Assembly (NCBI RefSeq): GCF_018691265.1
Contig: NW_024881321.1
Coordinates: forward strand, 22,542,198-22,606,197
DNA length: 64,000 nt
Direction: 5' to 3'
From: Tyto alba
Taxonomy: Eukaryota; Chordata; Aves; Strigiformes; Tytonidae
Part shown: positions 1 through 14,179 of the stretch, piece after piece
Layout: each line of letters begins with the position of its first letter
Position numbering within the stretch: position 1 is the stretch's first letter
The notes under the pieces: model-generated
The model's database searches: none
The model's input: the letters and a program-made list of their open reading frames with translations, nothing else
Told to the model about the DNA's origin: nothing
Made by a program: the position numbers and the translations under genes

Positions 1-1985
1 CATTCACCTGGGTCCAGAAGTCTTTTCCTTTATCAAGTGAAAGATATTTTTTGCTAAGTGGCATAGTTTCACTTCAGAACAACCTCCCCAGTAGTCAGGT
101 CTTTCACGTGGGTTTTGAGAGGTGAAGGAGAATTTGTCTTCTTCTTCATATGCTTCATCTTCAGTGTTTGTTGTACATAACTTTCTATACTAGCTGGCTA
201 CCTCATGAAATTTGATTTTTATCTAGAGGATTTCTTACTCTGGTACCAACACAGTCACCCTCAGATTTCTAAAAACCTCTTTTTACAAATTGAAACATGT
301 GGAAATACCTGATTATCATAAACAGCTGAAAATCACTTGAGATAATTTGATTAATCAATCAGTAATTAATGTCTTATTCTAAAGAAATAATACAAAGTTT
401 TATTTATGGGAGTATTGTGCGTGCCAGAATAAATTTTCCTTTTATTGCTGCTTACAACAAGAAGTAATTAAATATTGTATGAATTAGTATCTGTAAATAT
501 TTCTCAGTAGCAAATATTTACTTAACAGCTGTTATGTTTATTTTACTGTTCTTAAAGTTCCATTGAAAGTTCCTCTTGCGGGGGTGTCAAATCAAATTAC
601 CCAGGGCAATAAAAGGTAGTTTGTAAAATGACGCTCTAACTTAAACCTACAGGAGTCAAGATTCTGATATCAGAATCAGTTATATCAGAAACCTATTTTT
701 AGTTACTTTTATATCAGGTATAAGACCTGAGTCCAGATTTAATTTTTTTATATAACTTGTTAAGAGATGCAAAATTTTCTTTCTTTTTAAATTATTTTTA
801 TGCTTCTAGTGTTAAATACATATACAAACAAAAATGTATTATCATTTAAATTTTAAATTTACAGCTTTCTGCAGTAGTTCAAACCATACCCATCTCCAGC
901 TGAAAAAAAACCCAACAACCAAAACTCCACAAAACATAATCATAATTTTAAATCTACCTCTACACAATTAAGATTTTGTGTTACTAGTTATAATATATTG
1001 ATATCTTAAGAAAACAATGCAATATGCATTTGGGACTGTAGAGGAAGTATGGGAGCATAACTAAGGAAATGTTTTACACAGTGGAAGAGACTTAATATAC
1101 ATACTGTGTTTCCTTATCTGGTAGAAGCAGACTGAATTTCCTATTGAAAATTCAATCTGGCTGGGAAAATGTGGTATGTGAGTTTAAAAATACCCTAAAA
1201 ATTATCTTCAGTTGTCAGTTCCTTGGATTTAAATTATGAAAGAATGACTGCCACTTCTACAAACTGCAATCCCCTTCAAATAAGGATTTTGTTTGCTTAT
1301 TTTCTACAGTAGAGCAATTTAATCCCTTCACAACTTGGTGAATAGCTACCTCTATATAGAATACATGTCCTTTCTGTATATGTTCTTTTTAACCTTGATT
1401 AAATAAGACCCAAACAGTTTCTCACTGGTCATTGTTTCATTATCAGTGTTATGTTCTTTTGTAGCAGAACACAGTAGGTGCTAGTCTGTGGCAGTGGAGT
1501 TAAGCCTGAGTGGGAGCCAGTTTCATGATATTTCAGGAGTGCACTGAAACAGAATATCACTCATTTAGGCCTAGTGGTTCTCCTGTATCCCCATGACCAA
1601 AAAAGTGTTCTTTGTCTAATTTCAGTTTATGATGTCAACCTGAAATACATTCTATTTTTGCTGCAAATATACTGCACTCATACCATGATAATAGTAAGGC
1701 ACTGACAATGTGATACGTACATTACTGAAACTCTTCGGCTGATCTCTTTTTCATGTGCCAGTAATGACTCATAAGGCTGTGAAAATAAATGTATAGAGTT
1801 GGTCATAAATAGGATGTGTAATTGGTCCTATTTTGTGCAAGTATATTCTGAATATTTTATGCCATCATTAATATTGAAAAATGAGCCTGAAATGGAGCAT
1901 GTAATCTTCAGTATATAAAGAAATAGTTTTTCCATTTGAGAAATTAAAACTCTTTTAAAGAATTGTTATGAAAGGTGTAATAACT
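1..1985. other. AT-rich intergenic DNA, no gene seen
   Basis: No open frame of note, no repeat family I recognise and no RNA gene. Only short A/T-rich runs are visible. Confidence 0.6.
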
Positions 1986-2712
1986 TGTGGTGGGTTTGAC
2001 CTTGGCTGGCTGCCAAACCCCTATCTTGCTATTCTCTCACTCCTCCTCAATGGGGCAGGAAGAGAAAATAAGATAGAAAAGCTTGTGAGTCAAGATGAAG
2101 ACAGGGAGATCACTCATGAAGTACTGTCATAGGATAAAACAGACTCCACTTGGGGAAAATTAAATTAACTTATTGCCGAATAAAAATAGAGCAGGATGGT
2201 GAGAATCAACAACAAAAATTAAAACAAACAACACTTTCCTCTCACCCTTCCCTTCTTCCCAGGCTCAACTTTCCTCCTGATTTCTCTACATTCTCCCCCT
2301 GAGTGGCTCAGGAGGACAGAGAATGGGGGTTGAGGTCAATTCATCACATGTTTCTGCCACTCCTTTTTCCTCACACTCTTTCCCTGTTCTGGCATGGGGT
2401 TGTTGCCACAGGAGACAGTCCTTCATGAAATTCCCAATGTGGATCCTTCCCATGGACTGCAATTCTTCATGAACTGGTCCAGTGTGGGTCCTTCCCACAG
2501 GTTACAGTCATTCAGGAATGGTCTGCTCCAACATGGGTCCCCAGTGGGTTCATAGGTCCTGCTGGAAAACCTGCTACTGTGTTGGATCCTCTCCACAGGC
2601 CACAGTTCCTGCCTACTCCAGCACGAGCTCTCCATGGGCTGTAGCTTCCTTCAGGACATACCCACTTACTGTAGCATGGAGCACTCCACAGGCTGTAGTG
2701 TGGATATCACCT
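1986..2712 (-). mobile_element. Truncated avian-type ERV LTR (solo fragment)
   Basis: The block starts with TG (tgtggtgggtttgac) and is clearly richer in C and G than its surroundings. From about 2400 to 2700 it holds several imperfect copies of a roughly 35-bp unit of the form 'tccagtgtgggtccttccca' plus 'ggctgcagttcttcatgaa'. The same pyrimidine-rich phrase (cttcttcccaggctcaac) and the same kind of units recur in the LTR at 26109-27190, so both belong to one superfamily. I infer minus orientation because the relative at 26.1 kb has its poly(A) signal near the left end. Homology stops near 2712 without a matching CA end, so the U3 side is missing. Open frames here are by-products of the GC-rich repeat units. 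Confidence 0.65.
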
Positions 2713-5700
2713 ATTAACTACAATAAAAATGATCCCAATTTATATATAAAAAAATAATTGTCCAAACTCCTCCAGTATTCCTATAACATTTTAATATCAT
2801 AGTGTTCTGTAGTTATATTAAACCAAGTGGAACTGATAAATATCAGCAGGTATATTTAATTTCAACCTGTGTCTCAAGATGAAGCACAAAGGGTGCAAAC
2901 TATATTGAATGAACATAGAGAAATAATTTCTTTTGAAGTTTGGTGAACTGATATAACTTACTGATGGGAAATTCTGAGTGCATTTATTGCTTCAATTTCT
3001 TAATTAGTACGTCAAATACTCAAACGTTACTCTGAATCTGTGAGTAAGAAGATATGTTTAACTATTCTTGCATATAACATACACTCCCAGACATCATCTG
3101 TCTGTTGAAATGAATGCACAGAATACATCAATAGAGACAATGGAAAGGTGCCCTAGAACATCTGGCACTTAGATCCATGCACAAGAAAGCCTAAGAAATG
3201 TGATATACCATATGTGAAACAAAGATTTGAAGAGATAAGAATGGATTGAAATAAGTATGGCTTTAAAAGTAAAAAGCACATTTCCAGAAGAAAGACATGC
3301 AGAAAATCAGTGAAGGGTAAAGGTTATAATATTCAAAGCCTTGTATATATAAATATTATACAGTAGTGGCACATCTTTTATAGAACCAAGTGAAAACTCC
3401 CAAAAGTAATAATTTATATATTTATATTGTCATATACTTATTATACATATCCAAGTTATTTATTAGTGATTTTTTTTTTTTTTTTTCTTCCCGTGGAATG
3501 AAAGGTTTCTCCACCATTTACTTCACAATGAAACACGGTAAAATTCTTCCCTGGGGTTTTCAGACCTGTCAACCTTTAAACATAGTTTATTTTTTTGAAT
3601 TTTCTTTTTGTTCTTAATTTTCCAAAATGCTTCTTTTCTTGTAGCTTTGGGTTCCCCCTCACCAACCTTAATTTACTATTTTGTTTGGGTTTTTTTTTAG
3701 ATCATTGTAGACAAAGATAAGGTGATACACAAAGAAATATGAAGAAAAGTGTAAAAGAACATCACCTTTCCTGTTCCGCCTTTGCTGTGGGTACCCCTAT
3801 TCTTTTTAACTCTCCAACAGTGTCTTTTAGAAGGAAACTACAGGAAGCACTATGCAATGGTTGATTTATTTGAAACATCTTCATCAGTTTAACACTGCTA
3901 GTGTTCAAGATATTTGACATTTTTTCTATCTAAAACATGTTGGTGTGGAACAAAATAAGATGATGAGCATGACTATCTCTAACTCATCTTCAGGGGGGCA
4001 TTTTCCCTAAGCATGCAAAATGCTAATTCATGTCAACAATTCAAAGTCTTGCACATTTAAACTGGTATTGACAAAACTGTAAAAGTAGAAACTGTATTTT
4101 TTCCAGGGTTTGTTTCTTAGATTTCCCTCTAATTTACAGATTACCCTAAATCTGAAACAGGTTGTCTGTAAAATATATGAAATTTACCTATACATGACAA
4201 CACTGAAGTGTGCACTCAGATATTTCATATTGGTTTTGATTGTCCAACATTTTCTATAAAATACTTTTATTTCTCTCCATAAAAGAACTCCTAAAAATAC
4301 ACTTGCAAAGAAGCTCGGAAGTTGCTTATCTAGTTTGAACAGAATAAATCAGGGAAAGCAGAAAATAAGAGGCTGAATATGTATTCCAGAGGGGAGTTTA
4401 GTAATAAGGTTTTAATCTCAGTAGTAGTAATTTTAGTCATGTATAACAAAGTGTAGCTGACAGAAAATGTGAGACTCACTCCAAAAAATAAAAAATCAAG
4501 TAACTCCATAACTATTACATTTTGTATTAATTTGTTAAATTCTTATTATATACAGTAAAAAAATAAAACATAATCCATAGCTTTAATCTATACAAGCTCT
4601 TATATCATTAATTATTCTTTGTATGTGAATAAGTGAAACAAAGAACTATTTTTCAGTATATTAGGAATACCAGCTATCAACTTTTTCCCCTTCTTTGAAA
4701 CACTGAAAACGTCTCTTTCTGGAACTCTTAAACTATGTCACTAATTTTTAATTCCAAAAAAGTGAAAAAAAAAAAAAAAAAAAAAAAAAAAGACCATTGC
4801 CTGTAAATTTACCAAAATCGCTTGTAATAAGAAGTTGCATTACTCTATTACCCTGTTTCTCCTAAGAAATGAGAATTAGGTCCTACAGCAGCAGTGTTCC
4901 TTCTTGGATCTCTGTCAATATGAGGAAATCAGAGGCTTAGTACAAAGTCATTGGCTGAGTGATTACACTGAACCTCATAGTATCTGTTCACTGAAAAGGC
5001 TGTATCTCAGATTAACTTTATATCATCCTATGTGAGCATATGATTTTGGTTACTGAAATAGCTCATGAAATTTTCTGGACATCTGTCTTTGCTTGTGAAT
5101 AGTGATATTTCCCATTCTTAAATGACCGTTTTCTGTGTTGACAGTCTCTTACAGGCTGAGTGGCTATTTCAAGAACCAGTCCCTAATCCAAGTCAATTCT
5201 GGATTTTTGTACAGCATATCAAAACCTAGTAAACTATTCTACATTTTTATTTTGTGCAGTTCTTATTTCAATATTGAAAATTAACAAGGAAAGAAATACT
5301 ACCCACTTTTAATCTGACATTTCATTAGCAACTTTTTAAAATAAATTAAAATGAAAGTTCATACCTGCCATGTAATACTAATCTTTAAATAAGGTTTCAG
5401 GAGACAGCAACTCCTTACAGTGCTGATATAAATAAAATATCTTGCTTAAGCTATTTTCCCAGCAATACTTTGTGGTTTTCTTTTATCTTTCTGAGGTAAA
5501 TCAGAGGTCTGCCTCTGTAAACAGCTCTCTATTAAAACAGTAAGATATCATAAAAAGATGAAGTGGAATTATAATATTTATAAGCCTACATTTCAAGTCT
5601 CATTGCTACTGCCACTAACCTTTCTGAAATTTTTTATTAAGAAGATCAGAAAAAACATACAGAGATTTTCTAGAAAAATGGCATTTTCTAGTAAATACTA

Positions 5701-6555
5701 TTTTTTTTAGCATGAACAACTGGCTATTATAGATCTATCACTGATTTATGCAAAGTTATTAATTATTAAAACACCTATGAAGAAGAGAGAGGTAAGACAA
5801 AAAAAGTAGAAAAAATTTAAATATTGGGAATCAGTTTCCATCACATCAGTGCTGTACTTGGAGCATCTTTATATTCTTTTATTGCAGACTGTCCAGGTAG
5901 TTTAAAACAAAATTCTACTTGTGTTCTGACTAGGAGCACCTGTAGCAAAATCATTTGTATAATGATCTTGGAAAGAACATTTTGCCACAGTTTGGCACAT
6001 TTACATTACCAGAATGGCAGGAAAAGAGTTTTAGCAGCTGAGAGCTGAGTCCATTGGAATAAACATGGAGTATAATATTGAAAATATTGATTTTGCTTTA
6101 AGCTTAAAGACAAAAAATGTTGGTTTATATGTCATGAGACTTCTAATGTTTTAAATGTAGCTGGGGCTGAATGTAAACCTAACAAACTTTAGAGCTTTGC
6201 AAATTGATCTATTTTCTTAAGCATTAAATTCCAACATCTAAAGTGTTCTGTTGTATATTTAATATTCCTCTTTCTGTGCATTACTCCCTGTCTGCTTTGT
6301 TTTTGAGGGGGGGTGTTGGGTTGTTTTTTTCTGTTGTGTTTTTTTTTTTTTTTTTTTTGTGTGTGATGTTGTTTACAACTAAATAATCATCAGCTTTAAG
6401 GAATAACGTGTAAAAAGCCACTGCTAGAGCACTGGTTTTCCAAGTGGCAAGAGCTTTCTCTCATAAACTGATGAGTGCTCAATGTTTGTCCCATCTTCAG
6501 CGACAACATGCATTTCTCCATTTGAGGCATTATGTCAACATTTTATACCTCTTTT
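2713..6555. other. AT-rich intergenic DNA with homopolymer tracts
   Basis: No gene seen. A T-run lies at about 3470-3487, a pure A-run of about 28 at 4764-4791, and a T-run at about 6341-6358. A-runs next to unremarkable DNA could be tails of old retroposons, but no body is recognisable. Confidence 0.5.
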
Positions 6556-6608
6556 AGTTCCATTTAATATAGTTCCATTTAATATAGTTCCATTAATATA
6601 GTTCCATT
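6556..6608. repeat. Short tandem repeat, ~17-bp unit
   Basis: Nearly four copies of a unit reading 'agttccatttaatat' follow each other; the third copy has lost two bases (agttccattaatat). It is a small AT-rich minisatellite with no visible gene context. Confidence 0.8.
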
Positions 6609-7302
6609 TCTTCCAATTTGTGCAAACGTACTTTTATAATGGGAATAATTAGAATGACACCAGTGATTCATCAATTTACTGAGCTTCAAAGTATTCATTC
6701 TACATGCTCTTTCCCACCTAAAATTATTTTGCATATCATGGACTTGAGCAGAATATCTTGCCTTTTTGCTGAAAGTATTAATTTATTTATTGTGATTATA
6801 AATTTAAATGGATGAAAGAAACTAATTCTCTTTTACTTATCCAGAATTTACCTTACAGAAAACAGTTGACATTGGTTCAGATGTGCCTATATATTGTGCT
6901 GATTGCAGTAGCATAAAAAAAGGATAAAAGTTTTGGTTTACCATACTGACAAGAGAAGTAGAGAACAAGAGACACAGTATAAACCACAGAGCAGTATGCT
7001 AATAAACCGAAGAAAAGGAATAAGAGAGGAACTAATTAAAATTGAATGACAGTGAAACTCTGTAGGTTTGAGTTCTTTCCTTACTTCATTATCAAAGAAT
7101 ATCAAAACCAGATCAATGCACAAGTTGCTTTACAAGTTAATTAGAAATAAATATCTTGATATCTTAAGAAGTTTATCATCCCCTCAAATAAACAAATTGC
7201 AAACAAAAATATGCTAAAAAATTGAAGGTGAATCTTACTGAAGGTTGTTCAATATTACAATTTACCATTCCTTAATTTAGTTATGTTAATTTTGACAGAG
7301 TA

Positions 7303-7382
7303 TGTCAGTATGTTTATGTTTATGTTTATGTATATGTATATGTATGTTATATGTATATGTATATGAAGTATATGTATATGGA
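7303..7382. repeat. TATG/TTTATG microsatellite
   Basis: A run built from gtttat followed by gtatat hexamers, then imperfect tatatg units. The overlapping minus-strand frames over this block (Tyr/Thr/His/Ile-rich) are products of the repeat and not genes. Confidence 0.8.
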
Positions 7383-10300
7383 GACAATGTAAAGAGTAAT
7401 TGAAATAGCCTGTAATGATGAGAGTAGGATGTTTGGTTGGCATATAGAAGATGAAAAACCCAGATCTGGAAGAAATAAATTAAATAGCAGTGTAATATTA
7501 CTAGCAAATAACAGAACTGCACTGAAAGAAATGTGGATAATAAGAAATAGTGAGAGGCCTGGAACATGAAATCCAGACAACTAATAAACTAGGAATTAAA
7601 GTAATTTTGATAAGATACAATAGCACAAGAACTGTAAGTGAAAGAGTTTTAAAATTTATTTTATTGTTATTAATATTGAGTTTAACTGATAATTGTATGG
7701 AGGACAATATATTAAAGGGTGAGTGGAATGGGTGCAAACAGAAAAAAATACAAATGAGGTAGATCTGAAACAAGTTGTGTAATTTGAGTTAAGGTATATA
7801 TAGCAGAGACTTTGTTCATCATTCAGAACTCAGTTCATTTTGATTCAATCGGTTCAATGTCTGAACAGTATTCTGGACAAGTAATTAAAAATTCTATATC
7901 ATTTAGACGTCTATATTTTTTATTACATTTAATACATTAGTACATTATTTTTTTCTATTTCAGACTGACTTGCAATTTCTTCCACTTCCTTTTATTTTAA
8001 ACGAGCACCTTGTTTCTACTTAATGTCAAACAGAGATTCTGTAATTCCAACAGTTATGTGGGAAAAATTATTATTCTATCTATTCCTGGAAATAGATGGA
8101 AAAAGAGATAACCAAAGAAAGATTGTAACAAAAAAAAAAAGAAAAAAAAAAAAAGGAAAAAATTTAAAAATCACAGTTGTATTTCTTGAAATTGATAGAA
8201 TGTCCTTACAATCTCTTTATCTTTACAATTAATAAAGAAAAGGAAGGACTTTTAGCTCCAGATAAACACCTTAATGACATGAATTTTATAGGAGGTTAAA
8301 ATAGCTTCAAGATAACCATTTATTAGGTTATAATCTCACAAATAATTTTACTACTATTGTTAATAACAGCATTGCTACAGTGCACAAAGTGTTGTAAATG
8401 GTAAAACAAAACACGTTGGCTCTGTTCTGGAATATTGGAACATTTTCCCATTTGCTTTCCTCTATCAATATTTCTTTTCTCTTCGTAAATTGCACTATCC
8501 TGTTAGTCAGCTAAACCTTATTAATTTGTTCTTTACCGGTTCACTGCTTTTAATTCAGCACTGTGTTCTGCTATCTGGGCTCTTACTTCACTGTAGAAAA
8601 TCAGTTCAGAAACATTCTGTTACAGCTGCTCTTGTGGTTTTAAATAATAACTGGGAAACAATTTTGGAGAGATAATGAAATGACATATTGCTCAACTCAT
8701 GCCAACTTTATAAACATCTATTTAGCATATCAGCCCTATTGTTAAGCTTCAAAAAAATTACCTCTGCTTTCAAGGAGACCTCACTGACTTCTTCATAAAT
8801 GCAACAATAAAAACTAATACTCATGAGATATGAAAAAACCCTATTCACCTACAAATATCACTAATAATATGAAGATGAGATTCTTACAGCATCATTTCCA
8901 CTTACATTTAATATAGGTGTGCCTGTCACTTCACAAAAAAAAAAAAAAAAAACCTGTTTGTCATTCAGATCTTTCAGTCTTTTTGTATAACACTGGAATG
9001 ATGTTGAAAGAAGGGCAAGTCATGGCGCAGTCCTAGTTCAACTCCAAGAGGAAACAGTTCAATTTCATGCTTGCCTTGTTGTACAGGTTAAGCTGTATTT
9101 AAACATATTTTAAACAGTGTTTCAAAAAATTCTTTAAAGTGCTACCAACTCTGATAGGTAAGATGAGTCAGTAGACATACTGGGAATCTTAACTGTATTT
9201 TTTGTAACTTGAGGTACTTCTGGTTTTCCACAGTTTAATAAAATTTGTTGTATATCTTTGATCAAAGCTGCTGTTTTCAGTTCTTTTTCTTACAAAAAAA
9301 AAAAATATTTTCAAATTTGTTTCTGAATTATTTAATTTAGTTACAAAGTATTTCTTGAAATATACATTTTAAGTAGAAGTTAGTTCTGTTAACTTAATGG
9401 CTATAGCTCATTTTAAGTACCAGAAACTTGCTGATAATTAAAGTGCATGATAGATACTAAATGTTTTGCACACATTTTTCAAAGTTATAACAAAAAAACC
9501 TCAGACTTGGTTTCAAACATCTTGCCAAATTACAGGTCAAGCTGTTCGTTTCATGTCCACACTGACAAAGGGTACCATAACTCATTGCAAGAAGAGCTCT
9601 TTAATTTTGCTTCTTAAATCATATGCAGTGCTAGATAGTGGCTTTAATTTTGTACGCTTTCTTCTCTCTTTTTTTTAAAAAAATTAAATTATCAAGGACA
9701 AATAGAATTTTCCTCTCTTTTGAGCCTCACAAGTTAGTAAGCTTTGCAGCACTTCACTGAACACCCCCCACATGTATACAGCATCGCTTGATTTACTACA
9801 GTGTCTGTTGCCAAAATAACAATAACATTCTTTCAGATTCCTTGCTCTGAGTTCAATGCTTTACTGGTGCAAAAATGGTGAGCTGTAATGCAGCTTAGGG
9901 CCTATCTTCCTTCACAAGAACTAGCAGAGCCAAATGCCAGTCTTTGTGACATTAAACTTTAAGGGAAACACTAAGTAGTAGCAGAGGCCATGCTGTGAAA
10001 CCAGGGGCAGGTACCAACCAGGTAGAATTCTTCAGAATATGAGAGAGCTTGAAAGAGGAAGGAAATGTAACTTTCACAACACTAAGCAAGAAAAACTTTA
10101 TAGGACAGTAACCACAAGAAAGGCTGGTGATCTAGGCCATGTTATCTGAAATCCCTGTGTAGGTCTATACTAAAATAGTCAAGAGAACAAGGTGAAAACT
10201 CAGCTAAGTTACGAGCAGAAACATGGTCCTGCCACTATTCAGTGAGGCTTAATTGTCAGGAGATTCCCAAGCATGGTTTTGCCATGTGTCATCTACTCTT

Positions 10301-13187
10301 CCACTGTCAGAGGACAGCATGGACCAAGGACAGTTCCAGTTTGGCAATATATATATTTTTTCAGAGGTCTAGGTTGAGGGAAAATAAAAATTTAACAATC
10401 TTGGCGCTGACTGTGCTCTGCCATTTGCCTCAGGACCAGTAAGTTGTCCCTGGTGCATTTTAATTGCTAATATAGATAACGCTTAAGGGACTACATTGGA
10501 AAAAATTCTGTGGGAAAAAAAGTTGTTAGAGAATTCATGAGCTTCCATGAGATTGGAAAAAGTTTCCTGGATCAAGGAGGAACTGGAGAAGTTGTAAACT
10601 GAAATCTTGGAACAGAAGTGATAAGAAAATCCCAGGAGATAAAGATCGGGAGCTGGGAAAGGAAGGAAGATTTATTTATAAAGATAGGATTAATTAGATT
10701 CTCAATAATAAAATGTTTCTTTTAGTCTTCTGTGCTGTGAACATGCAAGAAAACACTGTAAGTCCTAAAGGACAGCCAGAATATTTTGTGTGACAAAGGA
10801 GTTTGACAGAAAGGATTTAATTTCGACAAGTCAGGGTCTGTTCCAAAGTTGGATGAAATGAAACTTCCTATATACTCCAGGAAGTCTTAACTTATCCCGT
10901 AAACAAACAAGTCTTTACACGAGGTTTCATGCTGACCAAGAAATTCAATTTGTTAACTGTAAAATTAGATTTATTATCCATGGTATAATATTTATTCTAT
11001 TTCTGATTTTGAGGTGACTTGTTATAGGAGACATCATATTTTGAAAAATAATTTGGTTAGATGAACAAAATATGCATTTAATTTGGGGACATATTGTGGA
11101 AAGGACAATTAACTATTATGGGAAAAGGAATTGTCACATTCACAAATTTGCATATGTGAAAGATTTGGAATAACAAATATGTATTTACAGAACTGTACTT
11201 GCCTGCTGTCTGCAGTGACACTACTTACAATCTGCATTTAATTTGATTTGGTTCATTCTCTAAGCTTCGCTTCTAAAGTTAGACCATTTATGTGTCTCTC
11301 ACTTCTCACAAGTTTAGAATTCATTGCAAGAGCATGCTCAGAGAAGTTTAATATTATGATGCACACAGCTGTTATCTTAAACTACATTCATATTACATTT
11401 CAGTATTACACTTGGGCATTTATCGATGTTCTACTGAAAGTTCTCTCAGGAATTAAACTCATATTTGTACATTATTCAGAAACTTGTAATTCAGAGTTTT
11501 ATAAATTTCATAAACTTTATATATATTAATGATGAGACTTGGTGGTCTGTAAAGATCAAAAAATATTTTTTCTACATTAAATAAATTCATTGAAAATATA
11601 TTTTTTATTTGCAGTGTGTCTTATTGGCTTTACTTCTTCATCAAAACAAGATTCAATAATCCTAATACCGAAGACGACTAAGCTACTTACTAGACAATTT
11701 TTTCCTGTTACAGAACATCCACAGTTTGATTGGGTTAAGTGGGATTATTCTGTCTGCAAAAGCAGTTCCTTCCCAGCATGAGAAATTTAAAGTATTGTAT
11801 TAGGAGGTTTTAAATAATGATGTTTGTTTCCTGAAGAGGAACTACTATACTGTTCTTAAACTGATAAGAAATGAAGAAGGCTAACAAGGCTAAATAATAG
11901 CTATCTGAAGTAGATCAATTCATTAGCATCTCCCTATCATACTCTTAAGAATAAGAATTCACAGTTGATGTCCTTTCTTTAAATTCCTTCAAACAAATCA
12001 GTACAGTCTAATATTATTCTGAACTGTTCAAAATCTATTTTATCTGAGAGGAAAGTAGATTCTTATCTAGAGAGTTCATCTTGCAACAAGAAATTCAAGA
12101 TTATGTGTGCTTGATTTGTCCTACATAGTGACTCTTCTTGTCTTTGTATGCAAGAACCTATGAATCATATTGTAATTTCCCTTAGAAGTTCTCTGAAGAC
12201 CACTCTCATCTATATCTATTTCATATAAAGCATTGGTTGTGGTTTTTGTAGCCTGCTATAGTGCTGTAGGGTAGTCCTTCTTTATCTATAGTTAACTGAA
12301 ACCTGTTCTTACTGCATATTTGTCCAGTGCAAGAGATGGTATAACTTCCATTTGTTTTGGCACTGTTTACTATATGTGTAATGAATATTATTTTTTTGGT
12401 TTTGTTTTTTAAATAGATTTGAGAAGTAAAAAGGAAAATCTCCTGCTTGTCTTGCCTTACAATCAAGTTGTGACAAAGTATGGCTGAGTAAAATGTTCCA
12501 TTTTTGAAGTAACTAAGGATAACTCTGTTGCTAGCATATCCTGGAGCGCAAAGTGGGACATGTACACAATGAAGCATAAAAAGTAGGGAGCATGCAACAT
12601 AGATAAAATCCTTGGTAATGACAGATATGGAATAAACCTTGGAGATGGGAAGAAGCAGGTTCCAAAAAGACACCATATTGTGTTACAACCAGGAAATCTA
12701 CTGATACTTGTTGAACCCCCACTTCTGCAACAAAAGATTTGCTTTCAAATCTTTCTGACTAAGCTGATTTGAATGGTTCCCATTAAAAAAAAAAAAAAAA
12801 AAAAAAAAAAGAAATCTTATTTCATTTTGTATTGGGATAGAAAATAGGAATGGAGGTAGAAAACCACTCTGTAGTTTTAAACAATGTAATTTCCATTAAT
12901 TCCTCACCAATCTTCTTCTAGGCCTAGATAACTACCGTGTTCCATCAGGAAGGAAAGATTAAAGAAAGGGATTCTGCCAATCATGAGACTTATTTTTTTC
13001 CTTATCTCATCTCTAGGTAGAACACCATTAGGCCCATAAAGCATGCTCTGCTAAATGTCTACCTGTTGATCCTCATTTTTATAATTTTGACCTATTAACA
13101 CCTTCACCTCCCTCCACTTTTTTTTTTCACAATTGTTGTCACCCATAATGATTTGGTTTGTCTCCAGATTCATGTAAAGATGGTTTA
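7383..13187. other. AT-rich intergenic DNA, no supported gene
   Basis: A-rich runs lie at about 8130-8160 and 8934-8952, and a 29-A run at about 12783-12811. The only frame that stands out is a 151-codon minus-strand frame at 12221-12676, described under findings; it has no homolog I recognise. Nothing else in this stretch can be supported. Confidence 0.5.
13182..13187. repeat. Left target-site duplication (GGTTTA)
   Basis: Perfect 6-bp copy of the sequence right of the solo LTR at 13594-13599. Confidence 0.85.
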
Positions 13188-13593
13188 TGATGCGGAAGTC
13201 ACGGACACAGCATACACGATCAATGTGATCAAGTTAATGCCACTTTATTAAAGGATACACTGTAATTTATACACTAGCACAAAGCACACGCGTTACATTT
13301 TGGTTGCTAATAGGTTAAATCTGCTTGTTCACGCGCCTTCTGCCTTCTTATGATTGGTCTCGGTGTGGCGTCCACATGCCTTGCTTTTCCATAGCTACAT
13401 TCTGTCTCTGCATCTTGTTATCTTGTTTTTTACATTCCAACCTCCTTACCTCTTTGCAACATAGGCAGTTTCTCAAAACCCCAGTTTTGTTATCTCTTTC
13501 GACTTTGCATATGTCCTTCACAACAGCTGCAGTTGTGAGGCCCCTCGGTCTGGATCCCTCATAATATGCCCATTTTTTTCCAGCCACTCCACA
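13188..13593 (-). mobile_element. Complete solo LTR with 6-bp target duplication
   Basis: This 406-bp block begins with TG and ends with CA and is bounded by the perfect direct repeat GGTTTA (13182-13187 and 13594-13599). Read on the minus strand it has a TATA box (TATAAAT, plus-strand 13265-13271), an AATAAA signal (TTTATT at 13244-13249) about 20 bases further on, and a short U5. A 6-bp duplication is known for alpha- and betaretrovirus-like (ERVK-type) integrases, so I infer that class. No internal viral sequence remains, which fits LTR-LTR recombination. It is more CG-rich than its flanks. The two opposite frames of 79 codons inside it are not genes. Confidence 0.85.
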
Positions 13594-13599
13594 GGTTTA
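13594..13599. repeat. Right target-site duplication (GGTTTA)
   Basis: Matches 13182-13187; together they date the LTR as an intact, non-rearranged insertion site. Confidence 0.85.
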
Positions 13600-14179
13600 C
13601 AGTCATTTCTAAGGGGAAAATCAACAGGAATGATGACCAGAGAAATAAATGTCAACGCACCTATTTCCTGCCCTTCACAGAGGAGTTGCTGGCCTCAGCA
13701 GTAGTAAATGCAGGTGTTTATTCTCTTAAAGCCATTCCTGAGCCATCAAAGGAGAAGGCAGACATCACCATGGCAGGGACTGACAGCTCCATGATGCCAT
13801 AACTGACCACCATTGCTATGCCTATCATTACCATACTATTCTCATTACTGTTTCTGAAGACTATATAGACAGGTAGTGGAATGGGCAGTGCTTCTTATAT
13901 CCAGCATAATCATCACCTCTAGCTGTGTCTTATAAAGATGTTTACAGAAGAAAATAGGGATGAATATTTTCTAATTATATTTTTGTCTTCCAGTGGTTTA
14001 TCATTGTGAGAATCAAGAAGACTGAAAAAGGAATGAGTTGGGATTCAGTCTGGCACTCACTAGATATTAGGTATAGGATGCATTGCTATTTCTAGAAATG
14101 TTACATATAGGGATTTTTTTAGAAAATATTTTTTTTATTAAAAGAATTGGTAATTGATTCTCCATTTTCTCTCTGTTCC

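Noticed and set aside
2400..2700. Regular ~35-bp units, CRISPR-like at first sight
   Set aside because: Units are imperfect, contiguous without unique spacers, and lie in a vertebrate LTR.
7255..7580. Three overlapping minus-strand frames rich in Tyr, His and Ile
   Set aside because: Products of the TATG microsatellite.
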